Under the pieces are notes generated by a model. That model was not told where the DNA came from. It ran no database searches and worked only from the letters and a program-made list of their open reading frames with translations. A DNA stretch of 31,238 nt from CAYWGR01 sp964458015 (GTDB lineage Bacteria; Planctomycetota; Planctomycetia; Pirellulales; Thermoguttaceae). Made by a program: the position numbers and the translations under genes. This document shows, in pieces, positions 1 to 7,845 of this stretch; the stretch's first letter is position 1, and each line of letters starts with the position of its first letter. Location: positions 1-31,238 of the forward strand of contig CAYWGR010000053.1 in the NCBI GenBank assembly GCA_964458015.1, given 5' to 3'.

Positions 1-133
1 GAGTAGGCCACTCCCCGACAAAAACTCTGCGCTGACGGGTTGGACGAAGCTTTACAATTCCAAGAGTTGCCGGCCCGCGACGATTGCAGTATTACTTCCG
101 TGACGGCACTTTTTCGAGAAGCAATGGCCTCTG

Positions 134-1335
134 CTATTGCCGGGCAAAGAGAGCTTTGCGCAATTCCTCTTCAAAGGTAGCGCTGGCTCGGATCACTGCC
201 TGGAAGTCGTCGTTGCCCAAGGAGTAAACTTCCAACGGTTCGACGGCCTTCACCGTGGCGTTGCGCGGTGCGCCGGTTAATAGGGCCGCCTCGCCGAAGA
301 AATCGCCCTTGCCAAGCACGGCCACTTGCTTGGNNNNNNNNNNATCCGTAATGGTTGACAACCGGCGCCGTCTCCATGCGTGGGGCCGGCGCCGGAATCG
401 ACCAGAATCTCAACCTGGCCCGAGCGAATCACATAGAATTTGTCGCCCGGATCGCCCTGCCGCGTAATGATCGCGCCGGCGGGAAAACGTTCCAACGTCA
501 TCCGGTCGGCCGTTTCGCTCAAGGTCTTGGGAGTCAATCGCGAAAACACAGGACACGCCTGGAGGAATTCGCAAATCAACGCCGATTCTTTGACCAACAC
601 GTTCGAGCGGATGTGCCCATCGACGAGATTGACGATGCGATCGGCTACGTCCAGGATGCGATTGTCGTGGGTCACCAGAATAATCGTGCAATTTTCGGTT
701 TTTACAAGCTCTTGGAACAATGTGACCACTTCACGGCCCGACTTCTCATCGAGTGCGGCCGTCGGTTCATCGGCAAGAACCAACTTTGGTTTATGGGCCA
801 GGCCGCGAGCGATTGCCACGCGTTGTTTTTGACCGCCAGAAAGCGAACCGGGTTTGTAATGAATGCGATGGCCAAGCCCCAGCCGGGTCAACATTTCCGA
901 ACCCCGCGCGGAGTTCGCATCGCCATCGAGCGAAAAAAGCTCCAGGCCCATCTTTACGTTTTGCAGAGCCGTGAGCGACTCGAATAAATTATGGGCCTGA
1001 AAGATAAACCCCATCTCACGGCGCAATTCGATCAACGCATCGGGCGTAGCGCCGTGCAATTCACGCCCCAACACCCGAAGGCTTCCATCCTGCACGGTGC
1101 GCAGCGTGCCGATCAAGGTCAGAAGCGTGGTTTTGCCCGAGCCTGAAGGGCCGGTCATGATGACGATTTCACCGCGCGCCACATCGAGATTATTGTCGAA
1201 GAGCACCTGCTTGCGCAAGTCGCCTTCGCCGAAATAGTGCTGCAAATTGCCAACCCGCACGGCATAACGGTCGGTCGAATCGTCGGCCTTGACGAGGACG
1301 TCGGCGGTTTGAATTGCAGATGTGCCGTTGGACAT
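134..1335 (-). CDS. ABC transporter ATP-binding protein fused to a cyclic-nucleotide-binding domain (split by an assembly gap)
   Basis: Cytoplasmic ATPase of an exporter of the DevA/LolD/MacB type. Residues 1-245 are the ABC domain: Walker A GPSGSGKT at 62-69, signature LSGGQ at 165-169, Walker B ending LVLADE at 185-190, switch His223. Residues 253 onward form a cNMP-binding fold (FPAGAIITRQGDPGDKFYVI, then after the gap GKGDFFGEAALL and a beta-rich end), so nucleotide or another small ligand may gate transport. The ten N at 334-343 break the frame: the 5' part reads into the gap in one frame and the 3' part (134-333, ending FARQ) continues in another. The true gap length must be 2 modulo 3. 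I treat it as one intact gene. A permease and an adaptor are expected beyond the left edge, since nothing downstream in this window fits. Start is the ATG at 1335. Confidence 0.85.
334..343. other. Assembly gap (10 N) inside the ABC-cNMP gene
   Basis: Exactly ten N, a placeholder length. Coding continues in a different frame on each side, so the real spacing is not ten bases. Confidence 0.95.
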
Positions 1336-1398
1336 GATGGGCGATTCCTATTCTCAGGAAATATAGCACATCTACAAGAGGGGAGAGGGAAAGTCGTC

Positions 1399-1408
1399 NN
1401 NNNNNNNN
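1399..1408. other. Assembly gap (10 N), intergenic
   Basis: Ten N between the ABC-cNMP gene start (1335) and the rnhA stop (1519). The flanks hold a purine-rich run on the left and repeat-like sequence on the right. Confidence 0.95.
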
Positions 1409-1450
1409 CTTAAGCTCCAGCTTGGGAAACTCGCTCAATCTCCACATGGC

Positions 1451-1474
1451 GTTCCGAAGCCGGAGCTTCGGAAC
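1451..1474. repeat. Perfect palindrome downstream of rnhA
   Basis: GTTCCGAAGC, loop CGGA, GCTTCGGAAC: a 10-bp perfect stem with a 4-base loop, 45 bases past the rnhA stop. No U-tract follows, so it looks more like a REP-type palindrome than a textbook terminator, though it could still end or stabilise the rnhA message. Confidence 0.6.
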
Positions 1475-1518
1475 GAGATTCGACGAGATCGGTTCAATTT
1501 TATGAAGCTTTGAGCTTT

Positions 1519-1977
1519 TCACCTCAGATACTTCTGATACGCCGCCACGGCCAAGGTGTCGCAACGCTCGTTCTCGGGATGGCCGGAATGACCGCGAACG
1601 TGCGTGAATCGAACGTGATGCTTGCCGAGCAAAACGTCCAACTGGCGCCAAAGATCTTCGTTCTTGACTTCGGCCCATTTACTGCCTTCGCGACGTCGCC
1701 AGCCGTTTTGCTTCCACTTGGCCATCCACTCCGTGATGCCCTTGCCTACGTAGGTGCTGTCGGTCACGAGTTCCACCGACGTTGCCCGGGTAAGTGCTTT
1801 AAGCCCTTCGATGACGGCGGTCAGCTCCATGCGGTTGTTCGTGGTTTCGCGTTCGCCGCCCGAGGCTTCCTTCTCTTTGCCGGTCTTTCCATGGCGCAAG
1901 ATAAATGCCCAGCCGCCCGGGCCCGGATTGCCGCTGCACGCGCCGTCGGCGAAAAGTTGAATTTCAGGAACAGTCAT
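1519..1977 (-). CDS. rnhA: Ribonuclease HI
   Basis: Cleaves the RNA strand of RNA-DNA hybrids (R-loops, primers) in the cytoplasm. At 152 residues it has the usual bacterial RNase HI length. The four acidic catalytic residues and the His are all present: Asp11 (FADGACSGNPGPGGW), Glu51 (NNRMELTA), Asp73 (TDSTY), His130 (HVRGHSGHPENERCD) and Asp140. The basic-protrusion region around 85-105 (WKQNGWRRREGSKW) is also kept. Start is the ATG at 1977, just beside the heptad array that begins at 1980, so the native upstream region has been replaced or invaded by repeat DNA. Same strand as the genes on both sides, but separated from them. Confidence 0.97.
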   Translation of the reverse strand: MTVPEIQLFADGACSGNPGPGGWAFILRHGKTGKEKEASGGERETTNNRMELTAVIEGLKALTRATSVELVTDSTYVGKGITEWMAKWKQNGWRRREGSKWAEVKNEDLWRQLDVLLGKHHVRFTHVRGHSGHPENERCDTLAVAAYQKYLR

Positions 1978-1979
1978 AG

Positions 1980-2021
1980 TTATCAGTTGTCAGTTATCAG
2001 TATTCAGTTGTCAGTTACGAG
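1980..2021. repeat. Heptad repeat array A (TTRTCAG type)
   Basis: Six consecutive 7-base units: TTATCAG, TTGTCAG, TTATCAG, TATTCAG, TTGTCAG, TTACGAG. It contains the stop codon of the four-helix-bundle pseudogene (2004-2006) and begins two bases upstream of the rnhA start codon. It faces array B (2424-2465) in inverted orientation, sharing TAACTGACAACT when read on the opposite strand. Confidence 0.85.
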
Positions 2022-2381
2022 CGGTTTAGGATGGCGTACTTTTCGGATCAGTGAAGTCAGCATTTGCTTGATCTCACATACCTTACTTGTAAGTTCCTTC
2101 CAGCTTTCATCTTCCAAGAATCGAAGATCACGAGCAAGTAATAGGTGATACTCCAATTCACTCGCGGAACCAAGGGCTATTTGCAGGAATCTGGCAAGAT
2201 CACCACCGCCATCCCGGCCGCATCCTTATGCAATATTCGCCGGAATGGATGCCGCGGACCGACGTGTTTGACTTGTTAAACCATAGAGCTCGTCCTTGGG
2301 GAAATTCCGAGTCGCAGCATAAACATCAATCGTCAAGAGATGCGATTTTTTCCAGACATTGAGCTTCTGAAAATCCTGCAT
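2004..2381 (-). pseudogene. Four-helix-bundle protein (23S rRNA IVS / S23 family), broken by one stop codon
   Basis: Reading the minus strand from ATG 2381 gives a 125-codon frame with one internal TAA at codon 52 (2228-2226). The start reads MQDFQKLNVWKKSHLLTIDV. Before the stop it reads LTSQTRRSAASIPANIA and after it GCGRDGGGDLARFLQIALGS, then ASELEYHLLLARDL. This is the hallmark of the four-helix-bundle family, whose consensus around the break is SIPANIAEG: the stop replaces exactly that Glu (GAA or GAG to TAA). The frame is otherwise open to its TGA at 2004-2006. Such proteins occur in 23S rRNA intervening sequences, alone, and as Avd partners of retroelements; the standalone ones have no settled role. 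A recent single-base loss or a sequencing error are both possible. It is bounded by heptad arrays on both sides. Confidence 0.85.
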
Positions 2382-2423
2382 GAATTCAACACCATTCCCC
2401 ACAAATTCTCAATCTTTTAAAAA

Positions 2424-2465
2424 CTGCTAACTGACAACTAAAAACTAAAAACTAAAAACTACTTC
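2424..2465. repeat. Heptad repeat array B (CTAAAAA type)
   Basis: Six 7-base units: CTGCTAA, CTGACAA, three CTAAAAA, CTACTTC. It contains the stop codon of the histidine kinase (2459-2461). Facing partner of array A. Confidence 0.8.
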
Positions 2466-4192
2466 CCCATATCAAACCGCTGCTTCGTGAATTCCTCAAA
2501 GCCTTCGACCAGCGCCGAGTCGAGTCGCGGCTGGTCTTCGAGAACCCAGGGCAACCGGATCGTAAACGTGCTGCCCTTGCCTAATTCGCTTTGCAGCAGA
2601 ACCTCGCCGCCGAGCAGTCGGCACAGCTCTTTGACGATCGAGAGCCCCAGCCCGCTGCCGGAATACTCGCGTGTCATGGCGTCGCCGCTGGGCATGGCTG
2701 TTTTCCCTTGGCGGAATTTCTCGAAGATGGTCTGCTGATCCTCTTCGGCAATGCCCACGCCCGTGTCGCTTACGTCGAGCACTAGGAAATTCGCGTCGTC
2801 GCGTCGCACCGATACCGTGATGCGTCCGCCCTCGGGCGTAAACTTGATGGCATTGCTCAGCAAGTTGTTGAGCACCTGCTGCACCCGGGCTTGGTCTTGA
2901 TGCATCGGCGGCAGATCCGGCTGGATGTGGGCGTCTAAATCGATGTTTTTGCGCTCGGTCAAAGGCCGGGCCATGTCGCATTGGGCCGTTACGACCTGCG
3001 AGATGCGGAAATCGGTGAGCCGCGTTTCCATCTTGCCGCTCTCGATCTTGGCTAAATCGAGAATATCGTTAATCATCTCCAGAAGCGTCTTGCCCGACTT
3101 CTGGATGTTCTGCACATAGCGTTTTTGCTTCTCATCCAAGGCATCGATCGAGCCCAAGACCTCGCTGAATCCCAAGATACTGTTCAGCGGCGTGCGCAGC
3201 TCGTGGCTCATCGTGGCCAAGAAATCGCTCTTGAGCATGTTCAACTCGTAGAGCCGCATGTTGGCCTGGGCCAGTTCGTCTACCTTGCCGTCCAGGTTGG
3301 CGTTCACCTGCCGCAGTTCCTCCTGGGCCGTGGTCATGTGGCGCAACATGCGGTTGAAGGCCGTGGCCAACCCCTCGAATTCGTCGCCCGTATGGATGTC
3401 GGCCCGAAGCCCTGTGTTGCCTCGGCTAATGGCGTCGCTCACGTCGCGCAAATGTCGCAACGGTTTGACGATCACATAGCGCACGATGATATACGACGCG
3501 ACCATCGCGGTGAACACCGTGATAATGGCCGTCGAAAGCAAGATCGCCCGATTCCAATTGAGCGCCCGTTGTGTCGGACCATTCGGAATGGTCACCTTGA
3601 CGATGGCCATCAGGTCGTTCTCGGCCAACGGCGCGCCGGTGGTTACATTGCCGCCCAACGAAAGTCCCGCCCCGCTAAGGTCGAATCCGCCGGAAGTGAC
3701 ATTGTGGCACAGCAAGCAAGATTTCTCAGCATAGACCGGCTGAAAGTATTGGTACTCGTCATTGTTGCTAACGAGCCGATCACGAAACCCATCGGGATCA
3801 TCGGGGTTGGGCCGCTGGGTTTGCGGTTTGTTATAGCGATCCAACACGGCCCACTCGAATTCATCGCGCGGCGCGCTTGCGCCATCGGTGCTGTTGGGCT
3901 TTAAAAAACGCCACTCGTATTCCTGCTTGCTCAACCGCTTGGTCAAGTCTTGAACCAGAGGCAAGAACTTCTCGTTCGTCTCCAAGCTTTCCCAGTGCTT
4001 GATGTACATCACTTGATCGACTAGCAGCCGGCCGGTGTTCCGGTTCTGCCGGTAGACCATTTTCTCGGTTTGGCTGCCGTACCACCAGAAACTGGCCGTA
4101 ATCAGCAGCAACAAACACGCACCGAACAGGAAACGGCATTTCCGCTCCAGGCTGGTCTCGCCAAGCACACGTTTGATCGAACGATAGGACAT
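2459..4192 (-). CDS. Membrane sensor histidine kinase with a periplasmic haem-binding DUF3365-type domain
   Basis: A 577-residue transmembrane sensor that should autophosphorylate and pass phosphate to an unlinked response regulator. Order: membrane helix about 21-38; periplasmic domain 40-213 of the DUF3365 (Tll0287-like) type with CLLCH at 159-163, a c-type haem attachment motif; membrane helix about 216-242; HAMP about 240-292; short coiled coil 285-322; HisKA with His330 (SHELRTPLNSILGFSE); HATPase with N-box around Asn447, DTGVG at 476-480 and GSGLGLSIV at 512-520. There is no receiver domain and no adjacent regulator. One haem on this fold suggests sensing of redox state, oxygen or NO (inference). 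The last codons lie in heptad array B. Start is the ATG at 4192. Confidence 0.93.
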   Translation of the reverse strand: MSYRSIKRVLGETSLERKCRFLFGACLLLLITASFWWYGSQTEKMVYRQNRNTGRLLVDQVMYIKHWESLETNEKFLPLVQDLTKRLSKQEYEWRFLKPNSTDGASAPRDEFEWAVLDRYNKPQTQRPNPDDPDGFRDRLVSNNDEYQYFQPVYAEKSCLLCHNVTSGGFDLSGAGLSLGGNVTTGAPLAENDLMAIVKVTIPNGPTQRALNWNRAILLSTAIITVFTAMVASYIIVRYVIVKPLRHLRDVSDAISRGNTGLRADIHTGDEFEGLATAFNRMLRHMTTAQEELRQVNANLDGKVDELAQANMRLYELNMLKSDFLATMSHELRTPLNSILGFSEVLGSIDALDEKQKRYVQNIQKSGKTLLEMINDILDLAKIESGKMETRLTDFRISQVVTAQCDMARPLTERKNIDLDAHIQPDLPPMHQDQARVQQVLNNLLSNAIKFTPEGGRITVSVRRDDANFLVLDVSDTGVGIAEEDQQTIFEKFRQGKTAMPSGDAMTREYSGSGLGLSIVKELCRLLGGEVLLQSELGKGSTFTIRLPWVLEDQPRLDSALVEGFEEFTKQRFDMGK

Positions 4193-4219
4193 GGTGCTTA
4201 TTCTACGGGAAGCAGAGAA

Positions 4220-4258
4220 TAGGGGCTAGGGGCTAGGGATTAGGGGTTAGGTTCTAGG
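4220..4258. repeat. Heptad repeat array C (TAGGGGC type)
   Basis: TAGGGGC twice, then TAGGGAT, TAGGGGT, TAGGTTC and a partial TAGG. It lies just upstream of the kinase start and is the inverted counterpart of array D: both contain GGGGCTAGGGATTAGGGG when read in the right orientation. Confidence 0.85.
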
Positions 4259-4264
4259 AAATGC

Positions 4265-4350
4265 GTAGGGCGGGTCGAGCGAAGCGACGGCCCGCCATTT
4301 TGCGAGAAATTCCACGCGAGCCATTGTTACGCTAGACCCGCCCTAGCGAA
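4265..4350. repeat. REP-like palindromic element between arrays C and D
   Basis: Module 4265-4296 runs from GTAGGGCGGG through GAGCGAAGCGA to GGCCCGCC and can fold on GGCGGG / CCCGCC. It overlaps a second module (4292-4312, CCGCCATTTTGCGA...). A short inverted copy of the GGGCGGGTC edge lies at about 4332-4344. A near-identical first module recurs at 31184-31215, followed there by the second module in reverse orientation, so this is a dispersed repeat. Confidence 0.75.
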
Positions 4351-4352
4351 AA

Positions 4353-4394
4353 CTAGATTCTAGTCCCTAGCCCCTAATCCCTAGCCCCTAGCCT
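4353..4394. repeat. Heptad repeat array D (CTAGCCC type)
   Basis: Six 7-base units: CTAGATT, CTAGTCC, CTAGCCC, CTAATCC, CTAGCCC, CTAGCCT. It runs directly into the priA stop codon (4394-4396). Inverted partner of array C. Confidence 0.85.
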
Positions 4395-6691
4395 CACAGC
4401 ATCTCGACCGGGTCCACATCCACGATCCATTGCACGTCTTCCGGCGATTCCAGACCGTCTGTCGCTTCGCGCACCGCCTCGCGCAGCTTCCCGATTTCCG
4501 CACCCTGCACTTGAATCTGGAAACGGTAATTCCCTCTTAGCCGGGCGAACGGGCACGGCGCGGGCCCCAGGATTCGGGCGTCGGTCTTTTGCTCGTGCAT
4601 CGCCGCCGCAATCCGTTGGGCAATTTGCAAGGCAAACTCAGATACAACCGGCTCTGACGGCCCACGGATTACTAATCGGATCATGCCGGCAAACGGGGGG
4701 TAACGCAACATTTCCCGCATCGGCAACTCGCCGGCCGCAAAGGCCGCGTAGTCGTGCCGGATCGCCGCTAAAATTGCCGGATGATCGGGGCTGAAGGTTT
4801 GAACCAACACGCGCCCGCCCTTCGGCCCACGGCCCGTTCGCCCTGCCACCTGCGTGACCAAGTGAAACGTGCGTTCGGCCGCGCGAAAATCGGGCAAATG
4901 CAGCGCGGTATCCGCGTTGATCACACCCACGAGCGTCACATTGGGGAAATCCAACCCCTTGGCGATCATCTGCGTGCCCAACAAGATCCGCACCTTGCCC
5001 GACCGAAACGCGGCCAGTGCCCGCTCGTGGCTTCCGTGGGCTTGCATCGTGTCGGTGTCCATCCGAAGCGTCAAAACATCGGGAAATCGAGCCCGCACTT
5101 CCGCTTCAAGCCGTTGCGTACCCAATCCCGAGTAGCGGATGCCGACAAAATCGCATGTGGGGCATTTTGTCGGCGCCGGCACCTGAAAATCACAATAATG
5201 ACATAACGCAATTTCTTCGGTACAGTGGTGCGTCAAGGCGATATCGCATTCCGGACATCGCACGACATGCCCACAGGTGGGGCATTGGATGTGGGTCGAA
5301 AAACCGCGGCGATTCAGCAGTAAAATGACTTGTCCGCCCTCGTCCAAGGCGGTTTTCATGGCAGCCCGCAACTGCCGGCTGATCGCCCCGCCCGAAAGAC
5401 CGCCGCTCTGTTTCTGACCGCGAAGATCGATCGTGCCGACCATTGGCATTGGCCGATCCAACACGCGCCGCGGCATTTCGACCAGCGTATATTCGCCCGT
5501 CCGCGCGCGGTGCCAACTTTCCAACGACGGTGTGGCCGATCCCAACACCAGCGGAATCCCTTCGGCCTTGGCCCGGGCGATGGCCACATCACGTGCGTGA
5601 TATCGCGGAGCGCTCTCCTGCTTGAACGACGATTCATGCTCTTCGTCCAACACAATCAGTCCCAAATGGGGCGTCGGCGCGAAGATGGCGCTCCTGGCCC
5701 CAACGACGACGGAGACTCGCCCCTCGGCAATCCGTTGCCAATGCCAGTGACGCTCGGCATCGCTCAAATGGCTGTGCAAAACAGCTACGGCCCCGAAACG
5801 CCGGCGAAACCGCTCGACCGTCTGCGGTGTCAAACTGATTTCCGGTACCAAAACAATCGCCTGCCGTCCAAAATGGATCACCTCTTGGATAGCCTGGATG
5901 TAAACTTCCGTTTTGCCGCTGCCGGTTACGCCGTGGAGCAAGATGGTCTCATACCGCGGCGCGTTCATCGCCTTCAGAATTGCCCGCAATGCCCGATCTT
6001 GATCCGCGTTCATCACCAGATGCTCTTCGCGGACGTGCGGCGACTCCTCGGCCTGCAACGATGAGATTCGCTCCGTCCGCGAGCGAATCAGTCCCTTGCG
6101 ACGCAGTGATGTGATGGGCCCAGGCGTACATGATGCCGCGCGGGCCAATTCGCCGGGCTGCATTGGTTTTGTGGCCGCCGCTAAGATTTGCAGCACGTTC
6201 AACTGCTTAGGCGACAACTTCAGTTGGTCCAACTGCCGTGCCGCATCCGGATCGACCGAAAGGAGCGTGGCCATCCGTGTGCCCGCACCGCCGCGCACGC
6301 CGGCCGGCACCACGGCATCGAGCACCGCAGCCCAACCGCAGAGATAGTAGTCGGCGATCCACCGCGTTAGCCGCAACATGGCGGGCGAAAGCAGACTTTG
6401 CCCGTCGATCACCGAATGAATAGGTTTCAGTCTTCTGCCGGCCGGCCGGTTTTCCAGCTTTACGCAATAGCCCACCACCAGACGGTTGCTTTTGCCCAGC
6501 GGCACGTTCACCCGCCGGCCCAGTTCCACGACATCGCCAAGGGCATCGGGCACCAGATAGTCGAACTCTTGCGCCGGGCCGGCCGACAAAACCACCGAGG
6601 CTACCCACTGCTCCGCTTGGTCGTCGGCCTCCCACGGCTCTGGCTCGGTGTCGAAGAGTCGGCGTTGGTCGGCGTTCATGCCTTCCATCAT
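4394..6691 (-). CDS. priA: Primosomal protein N' / replication restart helicase PriA
   Basis: A 3'-5' superfamily 2 helicase that reloads the replisome at stalled forks. At 765 residues it has the full usual length. N-terminal DNA-binding domain about 28-130 (FDYLVPDAL...GRRVNVPLG); Walker A GVTGSGKT at 254-261; DEEH box at 349-352; GSATPSLES about 384-392; zinc region with the expected paired cysteines 470/473, 479/482, 497/500 and 510/513; helicase motifs V-VI about 570-625 (GTQMIAKGLDFP, QVAGRTGRG). Two candidate starts lie close together (Met1, Met2, Met5); the first ATG, 6691, is used. The stop abuts heptad array D. Minus-strand neighbour of the kinase, but separated by about 200 bp of repeat DNA, so probably independently transcribed. 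Confidence 0.97.
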   Translation of the reverse strand: MMEGMNADQRRLFDTEPEPWEADDQAEQWVASVVLSAGPAQEFDYLVPDALGDVVELGRRVNVPLGKSNRLVVGYCVKLENRPAGRRLKPIHSVIDGQSLLSPAMLRLTRWIADYYLCGWAAVLDAVVPAGVRGGAGTRMATLLSVDPDAARQLDQLKLSPKQLNVLQILAAATKPMQPGELARAASCTPGPITSLRRKGLIRSRTERISSLQAEESPHVREEHLVMNADQDRALRAILKAMNAPRYETILLHGVTGSGKTEVYIQAIQEVIHFGRQAIVLVPEISLTPQTVERFRRRFGAVAVLHSHLSDAERHWHWQRIAEGRVSVVVGARSAIFAPTPHLGLIVLDEEHESSFKQESAPRYHARDVAIARAKAEGIPLVLGSATPSLESWHRARTGEYTLVEMPRRVLDRPMPMVGTIDLRGQKQSGGLSGGAISRQLRAAMKTALDEGGQVILLLNRRGFSTHIQCPTCGHVVRCPECDIALTHHCTEEIALCHYCDFQVPAPTKCPTCDFVGIRYSGLGTQRLEAEVRARFPDVLTLRMDTDTMQAHGSHERALAAFRSGKVRILLGTQMIAKGLDFPNVTLVGVINADTALHLPDFRAAERTFHLVTQVAGRTGRGPKGGRVLVQTFSPDHPAILAAIRHDYAAFAAGELPMREMLRYPPFAGMIRLVIRGPSEPVVSEFALQIAQRIAAAMHEQKTDARILGPAPCPFARLRGNYRFQIQVQGAEIGKLREAVREATDGLESPEDVQWIVDVDPVEML

Positions 6692-6746
6692 CCGTTTCCA
6701 GGCCGATATTGTCTAGCATCCCCTTGGAACGGGGGGCAAATTCTGA

Positions 6747-6756
6747 NNNNNNNNNN
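6747..6756. other. Assembly gap (10 N) between priA and lpxA
   Basis: Ten N in the divergent priA-lpxA spacer (6692-6949). A G6 run about 15 bases left (GGAACGGGGGGC) and a C7 run about 23 bases right (TTGTCCCCCCC) face each other, so a hairpin may have caused the break. The rest of the spacer is AT-rich and should hold both promoters; I see no clear consensus hexamers. Confidence 0.9.
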
Positions 6757-6949
6757 TTCAAATGCGAATTATGATATTGTCCCCCCCGGCTTAGCTAGCC
6801 AATAACTAATTATTCCCAAAAAAACATTTCCTGGTGTTAGGTCCTATTTAATCCAGAGCTTTCAGCTAACCGATAAGGTTTAACAGGCATTTCGCCATAA
6901 AGGTTTCCACCTTCTCCTATATTTCCTTTTCCACGAGGTAACTACTCCC

Positions 6950-7798
6950 GTGAGCATTCATCCGACAGCCCTGGTCAGCCCATCGGCCCAAATTTGTTCG
7001 GACGCCCAAATTGGACCGTTTTGCATCATTGAATCGGGCGTAGTGATCGACACGGGATGTATTCTCGAAAGTCGTGTGGTCCTGAAGGAAGGAACGACGC
7101 TAGGAGCCAACAATCATGTGTTCGAGGGGACCGTTCTCGGAGGTCTGCCTCAACACATCCATATTCCCGAGCAACCGGGCCGCGTCATTATCGGTTCGGG
7201 CAACACCATTCGCGAGAATGTGACCATTCATCGCGCCTTGCTGCCCGATCACGCCACGGTCATCGGCGACAGTTGCTTGCTGATGGTCAATTCGCATGTG
7301 GCCCACGATTGCCACTTGGGAAATAGTGTGATCGTGACCAACAATGCAATGCTGGCCGGCCACGTGCATGTGGCTGATCGCGCGTATATTTCAGGAGCGG
7401 CGGGCGTCCACCAGTTCTGCCGCGTCGGTACCCTGGCGATGGTTGGCGGGCAGGCACATTTGACGCAAGACGTGCCGCCTTATGTCACGATCGACGGCTT
7501 AAGCAGCTTGGTCGTCGGGCTAAATAAGATCGGGCTGCGCCGCGCAGGCTTCAATCAAGCCGCGATCCAAGAAATCATGGCTGCCTACCGCACGATCTAT
7601 CGCAGCGGATTGCGTTGGGCCGAAGTGCTCGAACAATTGCGCACCCGCTTCCCCACCGGACCGGCCGCCGTGTTCTACGAGTTCTTATCCACGTCGGCCC
7701 GAGGCATCGTCTCGGAACGCCGTGCTCCTCCGGGCGCCACGATCAAACTCAGCGAGACCGTCGAATCCGAATCGGGCGTGCATGTGAAATTCGGGTAA
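6950..7798 (+). CDS. lpxA: Acyl-ACP--UDP-N-acetylglucosamine O-acyltransferase (LpxA)
   Basis: First step of lipid A synthesis: transfers a hydroxyacyl chain from ACP to the 3-OH of UDP-GlcNAc in the cytoplasm. At 282 residues it is slightly longer than the roughly 260-residue E. coli enzyme. The left-handed beta-helix hexapeptides run from about residue 2 to 190. The catalytic His is His119 in NSHVAHDCHLG, and the C-terminal helical domain follows (GLNKIGLRRAGF, about 190 onward). The start is GTG 6950 with GAGG at 6935-6938. No lpxB, lpxD or fabZ lies beside it; the next gene, 47 bases on, encodes an omptin-like outer-membrane protein, and that family needs LPS for activity. The gene shows that this organism probably makes lipid A. 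Confidence 0.95.
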   Translation: MSIHPTALVSPSAQICSDAQIGPFCIIESGVVIDTGCILESRVVLKEGTTLGANNHVFEGTVLGGLPQHIHIPEQPGRVIIGSGNTIRENVTIHRALLPDHATVIGDSCLLMVNSHVAHDCHLGNSVIVTNNAMLAGHVHVADRAYISGAAGVHQFCRVGTLAMVGGQAHLTQDVPPYVTIDGLSSLVVGLNKIGLRRAGFNQAAIQEIMAAYRTIYRSGLRWAEVLEQLRTRFPTGPAAVFYEFLSTSARGIVSERRAPPGATIKLSETVESESGVHVKFG

Positions 7799-7845
7799 GA
7801 ACCATACGGGGTTCAATGGCCTCCAACTATCCTGGAGTCTGTGCC

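Noticed and set aside
3125..3904. 260-codon open frame on the plus strand
   Set aside because: Lies wholly antisense to the histidine kinase, whose domains and motifs are all intact; the protein is His/Arg-rich without any recognisable fold.
7615..7845. N-terminal extension of the omptin-like gene back into lpxA
   Set aside because: It would overlap the lpxA end in another frame and hide the signal peptide; ATG 7846 has a proper ribosome site and exposes a good signal peptide.
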